The notes: generated from the sequence alone by a model not told the origin. Positions 8,154-18,088 are shown, numbered from the stretch's first letter. The stretch is DNA of 58,240 nucleotides from an alpha proteobacterium SCGC AAA536-K22 (GCA_000421325.1 ATWQ01000013.1:1-58240), one strand, 5' to 3'. A program made the numbers and translations.

Positions 8154-9791
8154 TTATATTAATTTTGTTTGTTCTCTGAGTTTGAATTTTTGTATTTTTC
8201 CAGTGCTTGTTTTTGGAAGATCTGTGAAGCTAAAGTATCTAGGAACTTTAAAGCCTGCTAGTAAAGATTTACAATGATCTTTTAAATCTATTTCACTAAC
8301 TGTAGATCCTTCACTTAACTCTATAAAAGCACATGGTGTCTCACCCCATTTTTCATCTTCTTTTGCAACGACGGCAACAGCAACTACATCTGGGTGTTTG
8401 TATATGGCGTCTTCTACTTCAATTGAAGAAATATTTTCCCCTCCTGAAATGATTATATCTTTTGACCTATCCTTAAGTTGAATATATCCATCTTCATACC
8501 AAACTCCAAGATCCCCTGTGTGAAACCAACCACCTTGGAATGCTTCATCAGTAGCTTTTTTGTTTTTAAAATAACCTTTCATTGTAATGTTCCCTTTAAC
8601 AAGAACTTCTCCTAAAGTTATGCCGTCCTTTGGGACCTCTTGATTAGTTTCAGTGTCTATAATTTTCATATTTTCTTGAACTGAATACACTACGCCTTGT
8701 CTAGCTTTTAATTTTGCTTGTTCGGACGCATCTAATCCATTCCATTCAGGATGCCATGCGCATACTACTGCTGGTCCATAAATTTCTGTTAAGCCATATA
8801 CATGAATTACCTCAATTCCGCACGAAGCCATTTTACTTAATACAGCCTCTGGTGGAGGCGCTCCAGCTGTCATCATTTTTATATCATTTTTAAGAGTGAT
8901 ATTATTTTGTAATAAATGGTCGGCTACCATTTGCATTACTATAGGTGCACCACATAAGTGAGTTACATTATGCTTTTGAAAAGCTTCAACAATTAACTCT
9001 CCTGCAGGTTGTCTCAAACATACGTGAGTACCTGCTCTTTCAGTAATTGTCCACGGGAAACACCATCCGTTGCAATGAAACATTGGTAAAGTCCACAAAT
9101 ATTTGGGATGCATAGGTAGATCCCAAGTCAGTGAATTACCTATCGCATTTAAATAGGCTCCTCGATGATGATAAACAACTCCTTTTGGATTTCCAGTAGT
9201 TCCAGAGGTATAATTTAATGCTATTGAATTCCATTCATCATTTGGAAGAATATGCTCAAACTGAGTACCAATAAATTTTTTTATTTCTGATTCATAATCA
9301 AGACAATTTACTTTATTTGCAAATTTTGATCTTTTATTTCCTGCTACTTCATCTACAAATTCTATTAAAGTTGGAGGATTATCAATTTTTTCCAATGCCT
9401 GTTCCACGATCGGGCCATACTCAGAATCATATATGAACAATTTAGCTTCACCATGTTCAAGGATAAATTGAACAGTATTACTATCAAGTCTAGTATTTAT
9501 TGCATTAAGAACACCAATAGCCATTGGTATACCAAAATGACATTCCCACATTACAGGGATATTAGGAAGCATAACTGCAATAGTACTTCCAGAATTAAAT
9601 TTCTGATTTTTAATTAAATTTGCAAGCGCGTCGCACCTCTGACCAGCTTGCTTGTAGCTTAACTTGTACTCTTTATATTCAATGGCTATTTGATTTGGAA
9701 ACGTCTTTCTAGTTCTTTCAAGAAATGATAAGGGACTTAAAGAAGCAAAATTTGCTTGATTTTTTCTTAAACCATCTTCAGATATAGACAT
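8154..9791 (-). CDS. Acyl-CoA synthetase, DmdB-like
   Basis: A 545-residue AMP-forming acyl-CoA ligase. It carries the P-loop NYTSGTTGNPKGVVYHH, the VYGLTEIYGP motif, the HTGDLGVWYEDGY motif and the terminal KTSTGKIQKFKLR. The N-terminus (NFASLSPLSFLERT) and the FHCNGWCFPW motif are those of the medium-chain/plant AAE group that includes the methylthiopropionate ligase DmdB. An ATG at 9842 is also in frame, but AGGAGG lies nine bases before the ATG at 9791, which decides the start. It is divergent from a DmdC-like dehydrogenase, a typical pairing of ligase and first beta-oxidation step. No DmdA or DmdD is seen, so a plain fatty-acid role is equally possible. It ends two bases from the convergent oxidoreductase. 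Confidence 0.88.
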   Translation of the reverse strand: MSISEDGLRKNQANFASLSPLSFLERTRKTFPNQIAIEYKEYKLSYKQAGQRCDALANLIKNQKFNSGSTIAVMLPNIPVMWECHFGIPMAIGVLNAINTRLDSNTVQFILEHGEAKLFIYDSEYGPIVEQALEKIDNPPTLIEFVDEVAGNKRSKFANKVNCLDYESEIKKFIGTQFEHILPNDEWNSIALNYTSGTTGNPKGVVYHHRGAYLNAIGNSLTWDLPMHPKYLWTLPMFHCNGWCFPWTITERAGTHVCLRQPAGELIVEAFQKHNVTHLCGAPIVMQMVADHLLQNNITLKNDIKMMTAGAPPPEAVLSKMASCGIEVIHVYGLTEIYGPAVVCAWHPEWNGLDASEQAKLKARQGVVYSVQENMKIIDTETNQEVPKDGITLGEVLVKGNITMKGYFKNKKATDEAFQGGWFHTGDLGVWYEDGYIQLKDRSKDIIISGGENISSIEVEDAIYKHPDVVAVAVVAKEDEKWGETPCAFIELSEGSTVSEIDLKDHCKSLLAGFKVPRYFSFTDLPKTSTGKIQKFKLREQTKLI

Positions 9792-9871
9792 AGTTGATTT
9801 CCTCCTAATATTATTCATAATAGTTAGGCTAAATTTTTTCAACTATGAAAAATTAATCTGGAGTTTAAAAA

Positions 9872-11581
9872 ATGCCATATACGTCTCCCTTAGAGGATAC
9901 AAAATTTGTTTTAGAGAACCTTTTACCTGCTCATAATGATCTCGATGAAACTACTATAGATGCCGTACTTTCAGAAGCAGGTAAGTTAGCAGATAATTAC
10001 TTAGCGCCACTTAATCATTTTGGAGATAAGAACAATCCTATTCTAAGACAAGATCATGAAGTTGAAACGCCTGAGGGATTTAGTAAAGCCTTTACAGAAA
10101 TTGCCCAGGGTGGATGGATTGGCGTTGCAAGTGATGCAAATTATGACGGGATGGGGCTCCCTTCCAGAATGAGTGCTGCTATAAATGAGTATTGGCACGG
10201 AGCTAATATGTCTTTTGCTTTATGTAGTTTACTTACACAAGGTCTAATAGACGCATTTACTCTTGTTGGAACAGAGGAAGAGAAAAATACATATTTGCCA
10301 AAGTTTAACTCTGGTGCCTGGACTGGAACTATGAACTTAACCGAACCTCAATCTGGAACAGACTTAGCTACAATCAAAACTAAGGCTGAACATGATGGTG
10401 AAAATTGGAAAATTAAAGGTCAAAAAATTTATATCACATATGGTGAACATGATATGTCAGAAAATATCATTCATTTAGTTCTCGCTAGAACCGAAGGAGC
10501 ACCTCAAGGTATTAAAGGGATATCCACTTTTATAATTCCAAAGTTTCTTAAAGACGAAAGTGGTAATTATACTATAAGAAACGACCTTAAATGTATTTCT
10601 ATAGAACATAAAATGGGTATCAAGGCTAGCCCAACAGCTGTTATGTCATATGGTGAAAATGAAGGTGCAATAGGATATATGTTAGGAGAAGAAGGCAGAG
10701 GTATTGAATATATGTTCATTATGATGAATAGAGCAAGATTTGACGTTGGACTTCAAGGGATGGCAATCTCAGAGGCAGCAAGACAAAAAGCTCTAGAGTA
10801 TGCCAATACTAGAATACAGGGTATTCCAATCAATCGAGAAAAAGGTACCGCTATCATTGGTCATGGGGACGTAAAAAGACTACTTTTATCTATGAGAAGT
10901 TTGACTGAGGCAATGAGGGCCTTAATTTTAGTTTCTTCTGAAGTTATGGAAAAAGCTCATGTTGGAGACAATAAATCCATAATGAGAGAAGGTTTCTTAA
11001 TTCCTATAATTAAAGGATGGTCAACAGAGTTAGCTCAAGAAGTCACTAGTAATGGGGTTCAAATTCATGGTGGTATGGGATTTATTGAAGAAACTGGTGC
11101 CGCTCAATACATGAGGGATGCAAGAATTTTACCTATATATGAAGGTACAAACGCTATACAAGCCAATGATTTTATGTTTAGGAAAACAGTAAGAGACAAT
11201 GGTAAAGTTGCCAAAGAATTGTTAGAAGAAATAAAAATTGACTGTGAAGATAATATAGAAATTTCTGAAATGGTTAATTTAACAACAAAGACTTTAAATT
11301 ATATTTTAGAAAACAGGGATGATCAAGAAATGCTTTCTTGCATTAGTTTTGACTATTTAATGGGATTTGGTTACTTAATTGGCGGTTGGTTAATGGATAA
11401 GGCAAAAAGAAGTGCAAACAAAAAATTATCTGAATCATCTAAAAATGAAATGTTTTTAAAAAGTAAAATTATTTCTGCAGAATTTTATGACTTTCATATA
11501 TTACCAAGAATAGAATATCACTTTAAAGTAGTAATGAAAGGTGCCAAGGTAGTTCAATTGACAAATGATTCTTTTATTTGA
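9872..11581 (+). CDS. Acyl-CoA dehydrogenase, long form (DmdC-like)
   Basis: A 569-residue flavoprotein, longer than the usual ~380-residue acyl-CoA dehydrogenases because of an N-terminal helix domain and a C-terminal extension of the Acyl-CoA_dh_C (PF12806) type. Visible motifs are the FAD-binding TGTMNLTEPQSGTD, the QIHGGMGFIEETGA segment and the RDARILPIYEGTNAIQ C-terminal core motif. This architecture is shared by DmdC, which oxidises methylthiopropionyl-CoA, and by several fatty acyl-CoA dehydrogenases. A TGGAG ribosome site precedes the ATG. It shares an 80-base divergent promoter region with the DmdB-like ligase; which substrate the pair uses is not shown by the sequence. Confidence 0.88.
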   Translation: MPYTSPLEDTKFVLENLLPAHNDLDETTIDAVLSEAGKLADNYLAPLNHFGDKNNPILRQDHEVETPEGFSKAFTEIAQGGWIGVASDANYDGMGLPSRMSAAINEYWHGANMSFALCSLLTQGLIDAFTLVGTEEEKNTYLPKFNSGAWTGTMNLTEPQSGTDLATIKTKAEHDGENWKIKGQKIYITYGEHDMSENIIHLVLARTEGAPQGIKGISTFIIPKFLKDESGNYTIRNDLKCISIEHKMGIKASPTAVMSYGENEGAIGYMLGEEGRGIEYMFIMMNRARFDVGLQGMAISEAARQKALEYANTRIQGIPINREKGTAIIGHGDVKRLLLSMRSLTEAMRALILVSSEVMEKAHVGDNKSIMREGFLIPIIKGWSTELAQEVTSNGVQIHGGMGFIEETGAAQYMRDARILPIYEGTNAIQANDFMFRKTVRDNGKVAKELLEEIKIDCEDNIEISEMVNLTTKTLNYILENRDDQEMLSCISFDYLMGFGYLIGGWLMDKAKRSANKKLSESSKNEMFLKSKIISAEFYDFHILPRIEYHFKVVMKGAKVVQLTNDSFI

Positions 11582-11836
11582 GAATTGAACTAATAAAAAA
11601 ATTGTCAAAAATTAATATTTAACTAAATAAGTCTATGAAAACATTTATAATTATTTTTTTTAATTTTTATTTAACTTTAGGTTGATTTTAATAGTTTTTT
11701 GGATAGCCTATAGATAATGTAGTGGGGGCTACTTGTTTCTAAGTTTGATCTCATCATTAATATTTTACTATAAGTAATTTGCTGAAAAGTGAAAATTGTT
11801 TGCAATATTTTAATGGGTTTAAATTTAAAGGTGAAA

Positions 11837-13783
11837 ATGTCTAACTTTCCAAATACTAAAATTCACAATACCCTCCCTAAAATTCTAAAACATAGAGCTG
11901 ACACTATACCTAATACTGTTGCTTTAAGAGATAAAGATTTAGGTATATGGAATGAAATAACTTGGAAACAGTATAATGATAATGTTTCCTATCTAGCACT
12001 GGGGCTTGCTAAAAGGGGTTTCAAAGCAGGAGATGTTTTGGGTCTTATTGGAGATAACAAACCTTCTTGGATATTTTTTGAACTTGCAGCACAAGCTGCT
12101 GGCGGAATGAGTTTAGGGGTTTATAGAGATACTCTTGATGAAGAAGTGGGGTATCTAATGGATGCTGCAAAAGTAAGCTTTGTTTATGCAGAAGATCAAG
12201 AACAAGTTGATAAAATTCTCACTATCAAAAGACCTAAGAATAACCCAATTAATATATTTTATGACGATAGCCGTGGTCTTAAAGAGTTAAATGATCCAAA
12301 TATTACTGATATGCTTGACTTAATTAATGAGGGTAAAGTATTAACATCTAAAGATCCTGAAAAATATAATAAAATGATTGATAAAGTATCAGGTGAACAA
12401 AATGCTATTTTATGTACCACGTCAGGAACAACATCCAACCCTAAATTAGCAATGTTACCCGGCGGTAAATTTGTTGATCATGTAATAAGATATCTAAATG
12501 TTGACCCAAAAACAGTAAATGACGAATACGTCTCTGTGCTTCCATTTCCTTGGATAATGGAACAAATTTATGGTGTTGGTTTTAATATTGTTGGAGGTAT
12601 GAAAGTTAATTTTCCTGAACGACCTGAAACTGCAATGGAGGACATGCGAGAAGTTGGCCCTACATTTATGCTAGGTGCACCTAGATTGTGGGAACAGATT
12701 GCAGCTGATATGCGTTCAAGAATACTAGACGCTCCTAAAATTACTCAGTGGTTGTTTAATGTTATGGTAGATAGAGGATTGAAGGCAGTTGATCAGGGAA
12801 AAAGAGATTTCCTCGCTGATAAACTCTTATTCTCCTCCTTAAAAGATAGGCTTGGTTTTAGTAAAGTTACATCTGCTGCTACTGGTGGTTCTGCAATTGG
12901 CCCTGAAACTTTTAAGTTTTTTTTGGCTATGGGTATTCCTTTAAGGCAGCTTTACGGACAAACGGAATTGATGGGAGCGTACACGCTTCAAGATATTCCT
13001 AAAGGAACAATGGATTGTGAAACAGTTGGTGTTCCTTTTCCTGACTGTGAAGTTAAAATTATGGATCCAGACCCTAATGGCTTAGGTGAAATTATTACAA
13101 AGCATCCAAGTATGTTTTCGGGATATTTTAACAATCAAAAAGCTTATAATGACACCATCAAAAAAGGTTGGATGTATACAGGTGACGCAGGTTATTTTGA
13201 CGAACAAGGAAGGTTAAATGTTCTTGATAGAGTAAATGATATTGCTGTCAAATCCGATGGTGTTAAGTTTTCTCCACAAAATATAGAAAATAAACTTAAA
13301 TTTTCTCCTTACGTTGGTGAGGCAGTAGTCATTGGATCAGAAAAACCTTATTTGACTGCAATTATCTGTATAAGATTTTCAATTGTTTCAAAATTAGCAG
13401 AGAAGTGGCAATTAGCATTTACATCATACACTGGACTCGCAGCAGATAAAAAAATATATGCTTTAATAGAAGAAGAAATTTCTAAGGTTAACGAGCAACT
13501 ACCAGATAATACAAAAATTGCAAAATTCTTGTTACTTTTTAAAGAATTAGAGGCTGATGACGGTGAATTGACAAGAACAAGAAAGGTACGAAGAAGTGTC
13601 ATAAATACAAGATATAAAGATATTATTAAAGATTTGTATTTAGATAAAGATACAGCCTCTATTAATACTGAATTCACCCTAGAAGATGGAAGAAAAAGTA
13701 AGATCAGCGCGACTATGGAAATTAGGCATTTAATTGATACAAAAGATTTAAAGATTAAAAAATCTAGTAAAGGCAAAAAATAA
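11837..13783 (+). CDS. Long-chain-type acyl-CoA synthetase, first gene of the LIV transporter operon
   Basis: A 648-residue AMP-forming ligase of the long-chain (FadD15-like) subgroup. Its P-loop is CTTSGTTSNPKLAML and it has YGQTELMGAYT, MYTGDAGYFDEQG and a lysine-rich C-terminus after TRTRKVRRS in place of the usual GK motif, as in the long-chain branch. The frame opens at a GTG at 11789, but AAAGGTGA six bases before the ATG at 11837 makes that the likely start. Its stop codon is immediately followed by the ATG of the ABC ATPase, so it is translationally linked to the transporter and very likely activates the imported acid. The 255 bases upstream are AT-rich and should hold the operon promoter, but no clear -35/-10 pair stands out. 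Confidence 0.88.
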   Translation: MSNFPNTKIHNTLPKILKHRADTIPNTVALRDKDLGIWNEITWKQYNDNVSYLALGLAKRGFKAGDVLGLIGDNKPSWIFFELAAQAAGGMSLGVYRDTLDEEVGYLMDAAKVSFVYAEDQEQVDKILTIKRPKNNPINIFYDDSRGLKELNDPNITDMLDLINEGKVLTSKDPEKYNKMIDKVSGEQNAILCTTSGTTSNPKLAMLPGGKFVDHVIRYLNVDPKTVNDEYVSVLPFPWIMEQIYGVGFNIVGGMKVNFPERPETAMEDMREVGPTFMLGAPRLWEQIAADMRSRILDAPKITQWLFNVMVDRGLKAVDQGKRDFLADKLLFSSLKDRLGFSKVTSAATGGSAIGPETFKFFLAMGIPLRQLYGQTELMGAYTLQDIPKGTMDCETVGVPFPDCEVKIMDPDPNGLGEIITKHPSMFSGYFNNQKAYNDTIKKGWMYTGDAGYFDEQGRLNVLDRVNDIAVKSDGVKFSPQNIENKLKFSPYVGEAVVIGSEKPYLTAIICIRFSIVSKLAEKWQLAFTSYTGLAADKKIYALIEEEISKVNEQLPDNTKIAKFLLLFKELEADDGELTRTRKVRRSVINTRYKDIIKDLYLDKDTASINTEFTLEDGRKSKISATMEIRHLIDTKDLKIKKSSKGKK

Positions 13784-14590
13784 ATGAGCTTAAAAGATTT
13801 AAAAGAAATACCTTATGGTAAAACAGCCATTGAACTCAAAAATATATTTTTGGCTTTTGGTGGAGTTAAAGCTCTGACAGATGTTTCATTTGATGTAAGA
13901 AAAGGTGAGGTTTTTGCTATTATTGGTCCAAATGGTGCTGGTAAATCCTCAATGTTAAATGTTATTAACGGTTTTTACAAACCCACTAGCGGCACTATAA
14001 ATTTTGCTGGTACCGATAGAGGTGAAATGGAGCCAGAATTTGCTGCCAAGAGTGGTATTGCTAGAACTTTTCAAAATATTGCTCTTTTTAAGGGAATGAG
14101 TACGCTAGACAATTTAATGACCGGAAGATTGCTAAAACAAAAACAAAATTTCCTAATGCAAGCACTTTATTTTGGCCCGGCAGAAAAAGAAGAAGAAGAA
14201 CATCGTGAAAAAGTTGAAAGAGTAATAGATTTTTTAGATCTACAATCAATTAGACGTACTCCTGTTGGATCGTTACCATACGGTTTACAAAAAAGAGTAG
14301 AACTTGGGCGAGCTTTGGCAATGGAACCTGAGATACTTTTGCTTGACGAACCTATGGCAGGAATGAATGTTGAAGAAAAACAAGATATGAGCAGGTTTGT
14401 ACTAACTGTCAATAATGAGTTAAAAACAACTATAGTTCTCATTGAACATGATATGGGTGTTGTTATGGATATTTCAGACAGAATAGTAGTATTAGACTAT
14501 GGTAAAAAAATAGGATCTGGTTTACCAAATGAAATTAGAGGTAATAAAGCTGTTATTGATGCCTATTTAGGAGTATCAGACGATGAGTAA
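13784..14590 (+). CDS. livG: LIV-type ABC transporter ATPase (LivG-like)
   Basis: A 268-residue ATP-binding subunit of a branched-chain-amino-acid/amide type importer. Walker A GPNGAGKSS is near 48-56, the insert ARTFQNIALFKGM is typical of LivG, the signature region is LPYGLQKRVELGRAL (a SYGxQ variant normal for this family) and Walker B is EILLLDEPMAGM. It abuts the preceding ligase with no spacer and is followed within 12 bases by the permease. It energises transport with the LivF-like ATPase encoded further down. Confidence 0.9.
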   Translation: MSLKDLKEIPYGKTAIELKNIFLAFGGVKALTDVSFDVRKGEVFAIIGPNGAGKSSMLNVINGFYKPTSGTINFAGTDRGEMEPEFAAKSGIARTFQNIALFKGMSTLDNLMTGRLLKQKQNFLMQALYFGPAEKEEEEHREKVERVIDFLDLQSIRRTPVGSLPYGLQKRVELGRALAMEPEILLLDEPMAGMNVEEKQDMSRFVLTVNNELKTTIVLIEHDMGVVMDISDRIVVLDYGKKIGSGLPNEIRGNKAVIDAYLGVSDDE

Positions 14591-14602
14591 GGGATGTGTT
14601 TT

Positions 14603-15607
14603 ATGAGCGTAGATTTATTAAATTTTATTGAGACTGTATTAAACGGACTTATGTCCGGAGTTATGTATTCCTTAGTTGCTCTAGGTTTTGTTTTGATTTT
14701 CAAAGCATCAGGTGTTTTCAACTTCGCTCAAGGTGTTTTTGCTCTTTTTGCTGCACTTACTCTTGTTGGTTATCAAACAGGCCAGGTCCCCTTTGCTCAT
14801 TTGATAAATGAGCTTTTTGGAACTAATTACCATAATTGGTATGCATCAATGCCAAATTTTTTAGCTATCATTTTAACTATGATTACCATGATTGCTCTAG
14901 CATGGATTATAGAGCGGCTCGTTCTCAAACACCTTGTGAACCAAGATCCTATAATATTGTTTATGGCTACAATTGGCCTGGCCTTTGTGCTTGAAGGCGT
15001 TGGAGATTTAATGTGGGGTTCAGATGTAAAGGTATTAGACGTTGGAATACCAAGTGGAGGTTCTACGTGGCTGGAAGAGGCCACTATAGGTCTTGCTGCT
15101 GAAGGTAGTGACTATTACGGAATGTATATAGATGTTCTTAATGTTTGGGCAACTGTGATTGCTGTTATTTTAGTTATTACGTTAGCTCTGTTTTCTCAAT
15201 ATACAAAAACAGGTAGAGCATTAAGAGCTGTTGCTGATGATCATCAAGCTGCTTTATCAGTGGGAATTTCTCTTAGAACAATTTGGATACTTGTTTGGGC
15301 GATTTCTGGTTTTATCGCAATGGTAGCAGGCATTATGTGGGGTACTGAGTCTGGTGTCCAATTTTCATTATCTCTTATTGCTTTAAAGGCTTTGCCAGTA
15401 CTTATATTAGGGGGGTTCACCTCTATTCCGGGCGCAATAATTGGAGGATTATTAATAGGTGTTGGTGAGAAACTAGCAGAAATTTATATTGGCGGTTACT
15501 TTGAAACAGGTGCCCTAGAAAATTGGTTTGCCTATGTTATGGCATTAGTATTTTTATTATTTCGTCCACAAGGCTTATTTGGCGACAAAATTATCGAGAG
15601 GGTTTAA
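14603..15607 (+). CDS. livH: LIV-type ABC transporter permease (LivH-like)
   Basis: A 334-residue inner-membrane permease with about eight hydrophobic segments. It shows the family motifs GLMSGVMYSLVALGFVLIFK near the start, KTGRALRAVADDHQAALSVGI (the EAA-like ATPase-contact loop) and LPVLILGGFTSIPGAIIGG near the end. An ATG at 14594 is in frame, but AAGGGA eight bases before the ATG at 14603 supports the later start. It sits between the LivG ATPase and the LivM permease. The large loop around residues 140-180 (LDVGIPSGGS...) is longer than in E. coli LivH and typical of alphaproteobacterial carboxylate/aromatic transporters. Confidence 0.9.
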   Translation: MSVDLLNFIETVLNGLMSGVMYSLVALGFVLIFKASGVFNFAQGVFALFAALTLVGYQTGQVPFAHLINELFGTNYHNWYASMPNFLAIILTMITMIALAWIIERLVLKHLVNQDPIILFMATIGLAFVLEGVGDLMWGSDVKVLDVGIPSGGSTWLEEATIGLAAEGSDYYGMYIDVLNVWATVIAVILVITLALFSQYTKTGRALRAVADDHQAALSVGISLRTIWILVWAISGFIAMVAGIMWGTESGVQFSLSLIALKALPVLILGGFTSIPGAIIGGLLIGVGEKLAEIYIGGYFETGALENWFAYVMALVFLLFRPQGLFGDKIIERV

Positions 15608-15612
15608 GGTCT

Positions 15613-16692
15613 ATGCTTTATAAAGAAACTGGTCAGTATAAATCTTCATATAAATCAGACCATGCTATATTTCCCCTTATACAGGATAAGATTGCTTTTA
15701 GCACTTTGATGTTCATTGCCTTTTTAATAGTCCCTTTTATTATTAATAGTTATTGGGAAAAAGCTATTCTGGTCCCATTCTTAATCTTTTCTTTAGCTGC
15801 AATAGGTCTTAATATTTTGACTGGATATTGTGGACAAGTTTCTCTAGGAACTGGTGGGTTTATGGCCGTAGGAGCATTCTCAACTTACAAAATTATGACC
15901 TATTTTCCAGATCTAAATATAATGATTATTGTCTTAATCTCAGGGCTTATAACGGCTGCTGTTGGCATCCTTTTTGGATTACCTTCATTACGGATAAAAG
16001 GTTTTTATTTAGCTGTTGCTACTCTTGCATCTCAATTTTTTCTGGTTTGGCTTTTTAATAAGGTTCCATGGTTCTATAATTATTCTGACACTGGACAAAT
16101 TACTGTTTCAGAAAGATTGATGTTTGGTATTCCAGTTACAGGTGCAACAGCTCCTCCATATGCAACATATTTATTTTGTCTAATTTTAGTTGTTTTATTA
16201 GGTTTTGCAGCAAAAAACTTAATTAGAAGTAAAATGGGACGCTCTTGGATGGCCATTAGAGACATGGATATTGCTGCAGAAATTATTGGTGTACCTCCAC
16301 TTAAAACTAAGTTGTCTGCATTCGCAATAAGTTCTTTTTACATAGGTGTGGCTGGTGCATTATATTTTGCAGTGTTTCTTGGAGCAATTGAAGTTACCGA
16401 ATCATTTGACATTATGACAATTTCTTTTCCAGTATTATTTATGATTATTATCGGAGGACTGGGATCTATGTTAGGCTCATTTCTAGGTGCAGCTTTTATA
16501 GTTACGCTACCGATTGGTTTGAAATTTATTATGGTTGACTTAGTCGGCCTATCAGCTGTTACAGCTAAACATTTTGAAATAACAATCTGGGGATTGTTAA
16601 TGATTATTTTTCTAATTGTAGAGCCTCATGGCCTTGCAAGACTTTGGTCCATCGCGAAGGAAAAGTTAAGACGATGGCCTTTCCCCTACTAA
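15613..16692 (+). CDS. livM: LIV-type ABC transporter permease (LivM-like)
   Basis: A 359-residue second permease with about nine membrane segments. Family motifs are LNILTGYCGQVSLGTGGFMAVGA (about 65-87), GRSWMAIRDMDIAAEIIGV (ATPase-contact loop) and MIIIGGLGSMLGSFLGA. The frame could begin at 15523 inside livH, but the ATG at 15613, five bases after the livH stop and with AAGGT before it, avoids a 28-codon overlap and fits the family length. It heterodimerises with the LivH-like permease. Confidence 0.9.
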   Translation: MLYKETGQYKSSYKSDHAIFPLIQDKIAFSTLMFIAFLIVPFIINSYWEKAILVPFLIFSLAAIGLNILTGYCGQVSLGTGGFMAVGAFSTYKIMTYFPDLNIMIIVLISGLITAAVGILFGLPSLRIKGFYLAVATLASQFFLVWLFNKVPWFYNYSDTGQITVSERLMFGIPVTGATAPPYATYLFCLILVVLLGFAAKNLIRSKMGRSWMAIRDMDIAAEIIGVPPLKTKLSAFAISSFYIGVAGALYFAVFLGAIEVTESFDIMTISFPVLFMIIIGGLGSMLGSFLGAAFIVTLPIGLKFIMVDLVGLSAVTAKHFEITIWGLLMIIFLIVEPHGLARLWSIAKEKLRRWPFPY

Positions 16693-16739
16693 ATGGTATT
16701 TAGTAGATTACGTTAATTTTATCTCTAAGGGAGGATCTA

Positions 16740-18035
16740 ATGAGAATAAAACAACTTTTAATTGGAATAACAGCCTCTGTTATTGCTATTTCTAGTTATG
16801 TAGAAATTGCAGTAGCTGATCTAAAATTTCCAATGTTGGTTTACCGAACAGGAGCTTATGCACCTAATGGTATTCCAAACGCTGATGGTTTTGTAGATTA
16901 CTACAAAATGATAAATGCCAGAGATGGTGGAATTGGCGGTGAGAAAATCTTACACCCTGAGTGCGAAACTGGTTATAAAACTCAAGTAGGTGTTGAGTGT
17001 TATGAAAAAAACAAAAAAGACGCAATGGTTTTCCAGCCTATGTCTACTGGTATTACATATCAGTTAATTCCTAAAGCTACAGCCGATGGGGTTACTGTTT
17101 ATTCAACAGGATATGGAAGAACGTCTGCAGCTAACGGTAAAGTTTTTAAATGGATTTTTAATGCTCCTGTTACATACTGGGACGGTGCTTCAATTGCTGT
17201 AAGACATATACTTAAACAAAATTTAGGTAATATTAGAGGTAAGAAAATTGCACTTGTTTACCACAACTCTGCATATGGTAAGGAACCAATAAGAACTCTT
17301 CAAACTTTGAGTAAAAAACATGGTTTTAAATTAATGTTATTACCTGTTGATCACCCAGGACAAGAGCAAAAAGCTACTTGGTTGAAAATACGTAAAGCTC
17401 GCCCTGACAACGTTCTAATGTGGGGATGGGGCGTTATGAACCAAGTTGCCGTTAAATCTGCAGCATCTATTAAGTTTCCAATGGACAAGTTTATTGGAAT
17501 TTGGTGGTCTGGTTCTGAAAATGATGTTTTACCAGCAGGTCAAGGTGCTCATGGTTACAAGTCTCTAACTTTTAATGCGCCTGGAGATAGTTATCAAGTC
17601 CATAAAGATATTAAGAAATATGTTCATGATAAGGGTGAAGCTTCTGGCGATGGATCACATTTTGGAACAGTTTTATATAATAGAGGGTTATTCCAGGCAA
17701 TGGTTCAAGTGGAAGCTGCAGTCGTTGCGCAAAAAATTCATGGCACTTCTAAGATAACTCCTGCTATGTACAGAGATGGCATGGAAGCCGTTAACTTAAG
17801 TGCTGCAAGAATGGAAGAATTAGGTTTCAAAGACTTTGCTCCTCCTTTTAAAAACACTTGTGAAAACCATGGTGGTAGTGGACTTGCTGCAGTTCAGCAG
17901 TGGGACGCTAAAGCTAAAAAATGGAATATGATTACTGAGTATATGTACGGTGACTCTGATGTGGTTCAAAAGTTAATCGCAGAAGATTCTTCTAAGTATG
18001 CTGCTGAGCAAAAAATTGCTGAGCGTTGTAACTAA
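16740..18035 (+). CDS. Periplasmic substrate-binding protein of the LIV-type transporter
   Basis: A 431-residue type I periplasmic binding protein. It has a signal peptide (MRIKQLLIGITASVIAI..., cut probably after AVA at about residue 26) and a mature part beginning LKFPMLVYRTGAYAPNGIP, characteristic of the ABC binding proteins that travel with AMP ligases rather than of LivJ/LivK. A strong GGGAGG site precedes the ATG. Four cysteines (ECETG, ECYEK, NTCEN, ERCN) may form two disulfides. A stable hairpin directly follows the gene and probably raises its expression over the downstream genes. The ligand is unknown; an aromatic or branched carboxylate fits the operon. Confidence 0.88.
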   Translation: MRIKQLLIGITASVIAISSYVEIAVADLKFPMLVYRTGAYAPNGIPNADGFVDYYKMINARDGGIGGEKILHPECETGYKTQVGVECYEKNKKDAMVFQPMSTGITYQLIPKATADGVTVYSTGYGRTSAANGKVFKWIFNAPVTYWDGASIAVRHILKQNLGNIRGKKIALVYHNSAYGKEPIRTLQTLSKKHGFKLMLLPVDHPGQEQKATWLKIRKARPDNVLMWGWGVMNQVAVKSAASIKFPMDKFIGIWWSGSENDVLPAGQGAHGYKSLTFNAPGDSYQVHKDIKKYVHDKGEASGDGSHFGTVLYNRGLFQAMVQVEAAVVAQKIHGTSKITPAMYRDGMEAVNLSAARMEELGFKDFAPPFKNTCENHGGSGLAAVQQWDAKAKKWNMITEYMYGDSDVVQKLIAEDSSKYAAEQKIAERCN

Positions 18036-18041
18036 AATAAT

Positions 18042-18068
18042 TGAGAGCCTAATATGATTAGGCTCTCA
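18042..18068 (+). terminator. Intercistronic hairpin after the binding-protein gene
   Basis: A perfect 12-bp stem (TGAGAGCCTAAT with its complement) closes a 3-base loop, beginning 6 bases after the binding-protein stop and ending 20 bases before the next start. It is followed by only a short T run (ATTTA), so it is more likely an mRNA-stabilising or partial terminator element than a full stop. Such hairpins after binding-protein genes commonly give the binding protein more transcript than the membrane parts. Confidence 0.75.
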
Positions 18069-18088
18069 TTTACCTATAGGGAAATGAA

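Noticed and set aside
15523-15612. Upstream start for the LivM permease
   Set aside because: It would put 28 codons inside livH; the ATG at 15613 directly after the livH stop fits the family length.
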